From: Gammaproteobacteria bacterium
GTDB taxonomy: Bacteria; Pseudomonadota; Gammaproteobacteria; JALTLT01
Reading direction: 5' to 3'
Length of the DNA: 18,216 nucleotides
Assembly: GCA_027001815.1 (NCBI GenBank)
Contig: JALTLT010000180.1
Coordinates: 1 to 18,216 of the forward strand
Below the pieces are notes generated by a model, which was not told the origin of the DNA, made no database searches, and saw only the letters and a program-made list of their open reading frames with translations. Position 1 is the first letter of the stretch, and each line of letters opens with the position of its first letter. A program made the translations under genes and the position numbers. This document shows, one piece after another, positions 13,173 to 18,216 of the stretch.

Positions 13173-15584
13173 ATGAGCGATCCCATCGAGCTGCCCCGCG
13201 GGGTACGGGTACGGGCCCAGGACGAACAGATCATCTGGTTCGAAGATCTGGGGCTCGATGATATACCTCAGGTGGGGGGCAAGAACGCCTCCCTGGGCGA
13301 GATGATCCGCCACCTCGCCGAGGCGGGGGTTCGGGTCCCCGGCGGTTTCGCCACCACCGCCCACGCCTATCGGGAGTTCATGCGCCAGAACCAGCTCGAT
13401 CAGGCGATCGACGCCCTGCTGCGCCGGCTCGACGTGGATGACGTGGAGGAGCTGGCACGGGTGGGTGGCACCATCCGTCAATGGGTGATCGATGCCCCCT
13501 TCCCGGAGCAGCTCGAGAACGCCATCGTCGCCGCCTGGCAGAAGATGGTCCGCCGCTACGGAGAGGGGCTCTCGGTGGCAGTACGCTCCTCGGCCACCGC
13601 CGAGGATCTGCCCGACGCCTCCTTCGCCGGCCAGCAGGAGACCTTCCTCAACGTCCAGGGGATCGACTCGGTACTGCGCGCTGTCAAGGAGGTGTTCGCC
13701 TCCCTCTACAACGATCGCGCCATCGCCTACCGGGTCCACAAGGGGTTCGACCATCGCAGCGTGGCCCTCTCCGCCGGCATCCAGAAGATGGTCCGCTCCG
13801 ATCTCGGCGCCTCCGGCGTGATGTTCACTCTCGATACGGAGTCGGGGTTCCGCGACGTGGTCTTCATCACCAGCGCCTGGGGGCTGGGCGAGATGGTGGT
13901 GCAGGGGGCGGTCAATCCCGACGAGTTCTATGTCCACAAGCCGACCCTGGAGGCGGGTCGCCCCGCCATCCTGCGCCGCGCCCTGGGCGACAAGGCGATC
14001 CGGATGGTCTATGGCAGCGACGGTGGGGCGAGGGTGGTCACCGAGCCGGTGCCCGGCGAGCTGCGCAACCGGTTCTCCCTCTCCGACCGGCAGGTGGAGT
14101 CGCTGGCCCGTCAGGCGCTGGTGATCGAGCGTCACTACAGTCGACCCATGGATATCGAGTGGGGGCTCGATGGGGAGGATGGGGAGCTGTGGATCCTCCA
14201 GGCCCGGCCCGAGACGGTGGAGAGCCGTAGCGAGGGCAGCGTGGTGGAGCGCTATCGACTGGAAGGAGAGGGGCGTTGCCTGGTCACGGGCCGCGCCATC
14301 GGCTCCCGCATCGGTGCCGGTACCGCGCGGGTGATCCGCGACGTCTCGGAGATGGCACGGGTGCAGGAGGGAGACGTGCTGGTCACCGACATGACCGATC
14401 CCGACTGGGAGCCGATCATGAAACGGGCCGCCGCAATCGTCACCAACCGTGGGGGACGCACCTGCCACGCGGCGATCATCGCTCGTGAGCTGGGGATCCC
14501 GGCGGTGGTGGGGTGCGGTGACGCCACGGCGAAGATCGCCGACGGCAAGAAGGTGACCGTCTCCTGTGCCGAGGGGGACGAGGGGCGGGTCTACGACGGT
14601 CTGCTCAAGTTCAGCGTCACCCGCACCGAGGCCACCGACCTGCCGGAGCTGCCGGTGAAGATCATGATGAACGTGGGCAATCCTGGCCGCGCCTTCGCCT
14701 TCTCGCGCATCCCCAACGAAGGTGTGGGCCTGGCACGGCTGGAGTTCATCATCAACACCACCATCGGCATCCACCCCCGTGCCCTGCTGGAGTACGAGCG
14801 CCAGCCGGAGGCGGTCCGCGCCGAGATCGATCGCCGCATCACCGGCTACCCGAGCCCGGTCGACTTCTACGTGGAGAAGCTGGCGGAAGGCATCTCCACC
14901 CTCGCCGCCGCCTTCGCCGGCAAGCCGGTGATCGTCCGCATGTCCGACTTCAAGTCCAACGAGTACGCCAACCTGCTGGGCGGGGATCGCTACGAACCGG
15001 ATGAAGAGAACCCGATGATCGGCTTCCGCGGTGCCTCGCGCTACCTCTCCGAGAGCTTCCGTCCCTGCTTCGAGCTGGAGTGCAAGGCACTCAGGCGGGT
15101 ACGCGACGACATGGGGTTCACCGACGTCCAGGTGATGATCCCCTTCGTCCGCACCCTCGAGGAGGCGGAAGGGGTGGTGAGGCTGCTGGCAGAGAATGGT
15201 CTGCGGCGGGGCGAGAACGGGCTGCGTCTGATCATGATGTGCGAGATCCCCTCCAACGCCCTGCTGGCGGAGCGGTTCCTGGAGCACTTCGACGGCTTCT
15301 CCATCGGCTCCAACGACCTCACTCAGCTCACCCTGGGGCTCGACCGCGACTCCTCCCTGGTGGCGGAACGGTTCGACGAGCGCAACCCGGCGGTGAAGGC
15401 GCTGCTCTCAATGGCCATCCGGGCCTGCCGGGATCAGGGCAAGTACATCGGCATCTGCGGTCAGGGACCCTCCGACTACCCCGACCTCGCCGCCTGGCTG
15501 CTGGAGCAGGGGATCACCTCCATCTCCCTAAACCCCGATACCGTCGTGGAGACCTGGAACGCCCTGGGAAAGATCGGTGGCTGA
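13173..15584 (+). CDS. ppsA: Phosphoenolpyruvate synthase
   Basis: PpsA (pyruvate, water dikinase) converts pyruvate + ATP + H2O to PEP + AMP + phosphate, the entry to gluconeogenesis from pyruvate. The 803-residue length fits the family (E. coli 792). The N-terminal ATP/pyruvate-binding domain includes VGGKNASLGEMI and AVRSSATAEDLPDASFAGQQET, with ILQARPETVES closing it at about residue 350. The swivelling phosphohistidine domain contains GGRTCHAAIIARELGIPAVVG with catalytic His432 and the adjacent regulatory Thr430. The C-terminal PEP-binding barrel ends with GSNDLTQLTLGLDRDS and the acid/base Cys762 in GICGQGPSDYP. ATG 13173 lies 3 bases after the preceding stop, with GAGGAG as ribosome binding site. 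Its position after nifJ and rnf fits drawing pyruvate towards biosynthesis, and ppsR follows immediately. Confidence 0.97.
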   Translation: MSDPIELPRGVRVRAQDEQIIWFEDLGLDDIPQVGGKNASLGEMIRHLAEAGVRVPGGFATTAHAYREFMRQNQLDQAIDALLRRLDVDDVEELARVGGTIRQWVIDAPFPEQLENAIVAAWQKMVRRYGEGLSVAVRSSATAEDLPDASFAGQQETFLNVQGIDSVLRAVKEVFASLYNDRAIAYRVHKGFDHRSVALSAGIQKMVRSDLGASGVMFTLDTESGFRDVVFITSAWGLGEMVVQGAVNPDEFYVHKPTLEAGRPAILRRALGDKAIRMVYGSDGGARVVTEPVPGELRNRFSLSDRQVESLARQALVIERHYSRPMDIEWGLDGEDGELWILQARPETVESRSEGSVVERYRLEGEGRCLVTGRAIGSRIGAGTARVIRDVSEMARVQEGDVLVTDMTDPDWEPIMKRAAAIVTNRGGRTCHAAIIARELGIPAVVGCGDATAKIADGKKVTVSCAEGDEGRVYDGLLKFSVTRTEATDLPELPVKIMMNVGNPGRAFAFSRIPNEGVGLARLEFIINTTIGIHPRALLEYERQPEAVRAEIDRRITGYPSPVDFYVEKLAEGISTLAAAFAGKPVIVRMSDFKSNEYANLLGGDRYEPDEENPMIGFRGASRYLSESFRPCFELECKALRRVRDDMGFTDVQVMIPFVRTLEEAEGVVRLLAENGLRRGENGLRLIMMCEIPSNALLAERFLEHFDGFSIGSNDLTQLTLGLDRDSSLVAERFDERNPAVKALLSMAIRACRDQGKYIGICGQGPSDYPDLAAWLLEQGITSISLNPDTVVETWNALGKIGG

Positions 15585-15594
15585 TGGCGATGGC

Positions 15595-16419
15595 ATGAGG
15601 CAGCGGCGCACTGTCTACTTCCTCTCCGACCACACCGGCATCACGGTGGAGGCGATGGGGCGCTCCCTGCTGAGCCAGTTTCCGGAGCTGGAGATCGACA
15701 CCGTTCACTGGCCCTTCATCGACAGGGCGGAGAAGGCGGAGAAGGTGGCCGAGCACATCAACCGTGCGGCCATGGAGTCGGTCGTGCGCCCCATCGTCTT
15801 CAGCACCCTGGTCGATCCGGAGGTGAGGGGACGCCTCAAGGGGGTCCGGGCCTGGGTCTTCGACTTCTTCGAGTCCTGTACCGACGGGCTGGCGGAGGAG
15901 CTGGGCCTCGCGCACCATCCGGTACGCGGCTGTTCCCACGGGGTGGGGGATCTGCACAGCTACCACGAAAGGATTCACGCGGTGAACTACGCCCTCACCA
16001 ACGACGATGGTGCCGTCACCCGCAACTATCCCGCTGCCGAGGTGATCCTGATCGGCGTCTCACGCAGCGGCAAGACCCCCACCTGTCTCTTCCTCGGCCT
16101 CCAGCACGGCATCCTCGCCGCCAACTGGCCCCTCACCGAGGAGGAGCTGGAGCCGCCACGGCTGCCGGAGCCTCTCGTGCCATGGAAGGGGAAACTCTTC
16201 GGTCTCACCATCGATCCCCTTCATCTGCAGCGTATCCGCCAGGAGCGCCGCCCGACCGGCCGCTACAGCTCCCTGGAACAGTGCCGCAACGAAGTGCGGG
16301 CGGCGGAGCGTCTGTTCGACGCGGAAGGGATTCCCAGTCTCGATACCACCGCCATGTCCGTGGAAGAGATCGCCACCCGACTGCTGCAGAAGATGTCGCT
16401 GGAGAGCCGGATGAAATGA
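15595..16419 (+). CDS. ppsR: PEP synthase regulatory protein (bifunctional kinase/pyrophosphorylase)
   Basis: PpsR inactivates PEP synthase by ADP-dependent phosphorylation of the Thr beside the catalytic His and reactivates it by phosphate-dependent removal, matching carbon flux to energy state. It belongs to the kinase-PPPase family (formerly DUF299). The 274-residue product shows the family start RTVYFLSDHTGITVEAMG, the middle block CSHGVGDLHSYHERIHAVNYAL, the P-loop GVSRSGKTPT at 154-163, and the C-terminal block LFGLTIDPLHLQRIRQERR then SVEEIATRLL. ATG 15595 is chosen because relatives start at about this point. GTG 15577, which overlaps the ppsA stop and has GGGAAAG upstream, would add six residues and cannot be excluded. 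Its target residue is present in the adjacent PpsA (Thr430). Confidence 0.95.
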   Translation: MRQRRTVYFLSDHTGITVEAMGRSLLSQFPELEIDTVHWPFIDRAEKAEKVAEHINRAAMESVVRPIVFSTLVDPEVRGRLKGVRAWVFDFFESCTDGLAEELGLAHHPVRGCSHGVGDLHSYHERIHAVNYALTNDDGAVTRNYPAAEVILIGVSRSGKTPTCLFLGLQHGILAANWPLTEEELEPPRLPEPLVPWKGKLFGLTIDPLHLQRIRQERRPTGRYSSLEQCRNEVRAAERLFDAEGIPSLDTTAMSVEEIATRLLQKMSLESRMK

Positions 16420-16451
16420 AGCGCCGCGGGGTTCACGATGATCTCGCCTTG

Positions 16452-16487
16452 TTCATGGAGTTGGTGGAAACCCGCGGACTCCATGAA
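16452..16487. terminator. Perfect 10-bp stem-loop after ppsR
   Basis: TTCATGGAGT (16452-16461) is the exact reverse complement of ACTCCATGAA (16478-16487), with a 16-base loop. It begins 32 bases after the ppsR stop. No T run follows, so it is at best a weak terminator or an RNA 3'-end stabiliser for the train. It could also be the first member of the hairpin-packed stretch that follows. Confidence 0.35.
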
Positions 16488-16526
16488 TCCTCGATTCCCG
16501 GACAAGCCCGGCCGCCGGGCCGATCG

Positions 16527-16650
16527 GTGGCCAGACCTGGCCTTTTCCAACGCCGGAAGCCGAAAATGCGATTTCCGGCTTCCTCCCGTTTTCAATGACC
16601 TGGCGTCATTGAAAATGCAGCGGTGCATCCATGCGCCGCGGCACAGCCTG
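16527..16650. repeat. Composite five-hairpin element, unit B (last hairpin lost)
   Basis: Hairpin (a) survives only as GGCC repeats around 16529-16542. Hairpin (b) is near-identical to unit A (GGAAGCC 16555-16561 with GGCTTCC 16577-16583, plus the slipped GCCGGAA/TTCCGGC alternative). Hairpin (c) is TTTTCAATGAC 16589-16599 with GTCATTGAAAA 16605-16615, perfect 11 bp. Hairpin (d) is GCGGTGCAT 16620-16628 with ATGCGCCGC 16631-16639, one wobble. Where hairpin (e) is expected only a remnant, CACAGCCTG, is seen. This copy is the most similar to unit A in sequence. Confidence 0.7.
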
Positions 16651-16690
16651 CCATGAGAGGGCCGTCGACGATCCGGCCAGGCTCTATCAG

Positions 16691-16846
16691 GGAAACTCTG
16701 AACAATTCATCCCTGAATTGTCAGAGTACGGGAGCCGAAAAACGCGGTTTTCGGCTCCCTTGCAAGATCAATCACCTGCGGTGATTGATCTTTGCGGCAC
16801 ATCCCTGTGCCGCAGGAATCTCTGAATAAATCAGAGATTCCTCAGG
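16691..16846. repeat. Composite five-hairpin element, unit D
   Basis: Five stem-loops are back to back. (a) ACTCTGAACAATTCA 16695-16709 with TGAATTGTCAGAGT 16714-16727, loop TCCC, one bulged A. (b) GGGAGCCGAAAA 16730-16741 with TTTTCGGCTCCC 16748-16759, perfect 12 bp. (c) AAGATCAATCACC 16764-16776 with GGTGATTGATCTT 16780-16792, perfect 13 bp, loop TGC. (d) TGCGGCACA 16793-16801 with TGTGCCGCA 16806-16814, perfect 9 bp, loop TCCC. (e) AGGAATCTCTGA 16814-16825 with TCAGAGATTCCT 16831-16842, perfect 12 bp. Hairpins b, c and d align with those of units A and B through paired arm substitutions. Hairpins a and e use CTCTGAA where units A and C use GTCGAAAA, so ends differ between copies but still match each other within a copy. 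Confidence 0.85.
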
Positions 16847-16889
16847 AAGTGGGTAGGATTTTCACTGGAATCCCGGAATACGCCGTCTG

Positions 16890-16895
16890 TATAAT
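16890..16895 (+). promoter_or_regulatory. Candidate -10 element for the downstream lipoprotein gene
   Basis: A perfect TATAAT lies at 16890-16895 between units D and C. No good -35 hexamer sits 16-18 bases upstream (GGAATC at the right distance). If used, transcription would include all of unit C in a leader of over 200 bases before the ATG at 17133. Confidence 0.35.
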
Positions 16896-16940
16896 CTCCC
16901 GGACCCGCCCGCCGCCGGCACGGTGACGCATCGTTCTTGT

Positions 16941-17100
16941 CAGGATGTCGAAAACGCCCGTCCCTGGGCATTTTCGAGCGGGGAACGGTAAACGCGGTTT
17001 CACGTTTCCTGACCTTTCCATGGCGCGTTGTCGTTGAAAACAGCGGCACTCCCGGTACCGCCACAGGGTGTCGAAAAAGGGGGTTTTTCGACACCCTGTT
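16941..17100. repeat. Composite five-hairpin element, unit C
   Basis: (a) TCGAAAACGCCC 16948-16959 with GGGCATTTTCGA 16966-16977, loop GTCCCT, one mismatch. (b) GGGAACGGTAAAC 16981-16993 with GTTTCACGTTTCC 16997-17009, imperfect. (c) Strongly degraded around 17010-17041 but ending in GTTGAAAAC as in the other copies. (d) GCGGCAC 17043-17049 with GTACCGC 17055-17061, one mismatch, loop TCCCG. (e) ACAGGGTGTCGAAAAA 17063-17078 with TTTTTCGACACCCTGT 17084-17099, perfect 16 bp with a GGGGG loop. The last hairpin ends 33 bases before the lipoprotein gene start and could affect its transcription or translation. Confidence 0.8.
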
Positions 17101-17132
17101 CAAGGATGATCGATTCAGGGACGGAAGAGAAG

Positions 17133-18216
17133 ATGAAACGCCTCGATCCATGCCTGCTTCCCCTCCTTCTGGTAACGATTCTGTCGGGCGTGATCGCCGG
17201 TTGCAACACGACCGGTGAAACCCGGCCCGGGGCCGCAAAGACCCAGAAGGGACTGACGGACGCCGAGAAGATCTATGGTCTCTCTCTGCTGTGGATGGAG
17301 GCCACCTACAATTTCGCCTTTTTCGACCAGGTTCCCGACCTCGACTGGGACGCCACCTATCGCGCATTCATCCCCAAGGTTCTCGACACCCGCTCCACCC
17401 TCGAGTACTACGGCGTACTAGAGCGATTCTATGCCCTGCTCCAGGATGGACACACGGAGGTGGCGCCTCCGGAGAGCCTCTTCTCCCGAATCGACTCGCC
17501 GGGAGTCGTACTGGGCGAGTTCGATCAGCGGATCCATGTGGTCCGGGTCCTGGACTCCCTGGTCGACCGCGTCCCCCTCGGCTCGGAAGTGATCGAGGTG
17601 GAGGGAATACCCATCCGGCGCCACCTGGAAGAGAAGATCTTCCCTTACGTGGCCAGCTCCACCCGTAACGTTCTCTGGAAGACCGGGGCCCGTCTGGCCC
17701 TGAGTGGAGAGCGGGGCGCCACAATCCGCATCACCCTGCGGCTTGCCGATGGACGGGAACGGTCCGTCGAATTGCGCCGCGATGCCTCGTCCGCATCGGG
17801 CAGATGGGTCGGCCCCCAGAGCCCGAGGCGCGGGCTGGTGGAGTTCCGCTGGCTGGATGAGGGCATCGCCTGTCTGGCGCTGGGCGGTTTCCATGACGAG
17901 AGGGTGGTGACCGAATTCGAGAAACTGCTGCCCGAACTGCAGCGGGCCCGGGGGCTGATACTCGACCTGCGCGAAAACGGTGGCGGCAGCGGCTCCCATG
18001 CCATCGCCATCGTCCGTCACCTGACGGACAGGCCGTTCCGGGGTTCCGCGACGCGGATGAGATATCACGTGTCGACATACGCCTCATACGGCGCGTTTGC
18101 CGACCGTTTCCCCCAGTTCGAGAAGTTCCGGGAGTTCCATCTGCGGGATGCCTGGATCTCGAACGAGGCACCGACCTACGACCCCGGGGAAGGAGCGAAG
18201 CTGAAGATGCCGCTGG
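17133..18216 (+). CDS. Lipoprotein S41-family (C-terminal processing-type) peptidase, 3' truncated by window edge
   Basis: The frame is open from ATG 17133 to the window end, giving 361 residues of an incomplete protein. The N-terminus is a lipoprotein signal: basic MKRLD, hydrophobic run, and lipobox IAGC with the lipidated Cys at residue 24, so the product is probably anchored to a membrane facing the periplasm. Further on are LLQDGHTEV, the DGHT motif typical of S41 (tricorn/IRBP-like) peptidases, a PDZ-like middle region (VLDSLVDRVPLGSEVIEVEGIPI), and LILDLRENGGGSGSHAIAIVRHL, the conserved start of the S41 catalytic core. The catalytic serine region would lie beyond the window. The start is supported by GGAAGAGA just upstream. 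It is separated from ppsR by over 700 bases of hairpin DNA and is probably an independent gene. The substrate is unknown. Confidence 0.85.
   Translation, partial: MKRLDPCLLPLLLVTILSGVIAGCNTTGETRPGAAKTQKGLTDAEKIYGLSLLWMEATYNFAFFDQVPDLDWDATYRAFIPKVLDTRSTLEYYGVLERFYALLQDGHTEVAPPESLFSRIDSPGVVLGEFDQRIHVVRVLDSLVDRVPLGSEVIEVEGIPIRRHLEEKIFPYVASSTRNVLWKTGARLALSGERGATIRITLRLADGRERSVELRRDASSASGRWVGPQSPRRGLVEFRWLDEGIACLALGGFHDERVVTEFEKLLPELQRARGLILDLRENGGGSGSHAIAIVRHLTDRPFRGSATRMRYHVSTYASYGAFADRFPQFEKFREFHLRDAWISNEAPTYDPGEGAKLKMPL

Noticed and set aside
12753..15287. 844-codon open frame on the minus strand
   Set aside because: It is antisense to ppsA and rnfA with no recognisable motif. It is a codon-bias shadow.
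16691..17100. CRISPR array or simple tandem repeat
   Set aside because: The repeated parts are diverse stem-loops with no identical direct repeats and no unique spacers of constant length.
16631..17367. Open frames within units B, D and C on both strands (for example 16631-16825 plus and 16831-17367 minus)
   Set aside because: They consist of translated hairpins. The minus frame also overlaps the lipoprotein gene, whose signal peptide and S41 motifs are convincing.

Overview
The window is GC-rich DNA, probably from a proteobacterium. Gammaproteobacteria or a related sulfur-oxidising or microaerophilic group is my guess, based on the PpsA/PpsR pair and the style of the GGDEF protein. Taxonomy cannot be fixed from the sequence alone. 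No rRNA, tRNA, transposase or CRISPR array is visible.

Layout. (1) 3-362 is the 3' end of an unrecognised gene. (2) 363-1138 is non-coding and hairpin-rich, and ends in a composite hairpin element (unit A, 832-993). (3) 1139-2194 encodes a cytoplasmic diguanylate cyclase. (4) 2195-2476 is an AT-rich control region. (5) 2477-16419 is one long co-directional, mostly overlapping gene train: rnfB, a very long nifJ (pyruvate:ferredoxin oxidoreductase), a 45-codon small ORF, rnfC, rnfD, rnfG, rnfE, rnfA, a small Cys-rich membrane protein gene, ppsA and ppsR. (6) 16420-17132 is another non-coding stretch packed with stem-loops, including units B, D and C of the same composite element. (7) 17133 to the window end is the 5' part of a lipoprotein S41-type peptidase gene.

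How the genes may work together. Rnf couples NADH and ferredoxin to an ion gradient. Run in reverse, it makes reduced ferredoxin from NADH at the expense of the gradient. NifJ can use reduced ferredoxin to carboxylate acetyl-CoA to pyruvate, PpsA converts pyruvate to PEP, and PpsR controls PpsA. With nifJ between rnfB and rnfC and ppsA-ppsR directly downstream, the train reads as a self-contained acetyl-CoA + CO2 to pyruvate to PEP module, as needed in reductive TCA-type carbon fixation or acetate assimilation. The direction of flux is inference.

Most unusual items: (a) a five-stem-loop intergenic unit of about 155-160 bp in four copies, whose arms differ by compensatory changes; (b) a 1661-residue PFOR with helical insertions and a fused C-terminal ferredoxin domain; (c) an RnfB that has lost exactly the cysteines of one ferredoxin-fold cluster; (d) a small membrane protein with four clustered Cys after rnfA, resembling in layout the Nqr maturation factor NqrM; (e) a small ORF translationally coupled to rnfC.
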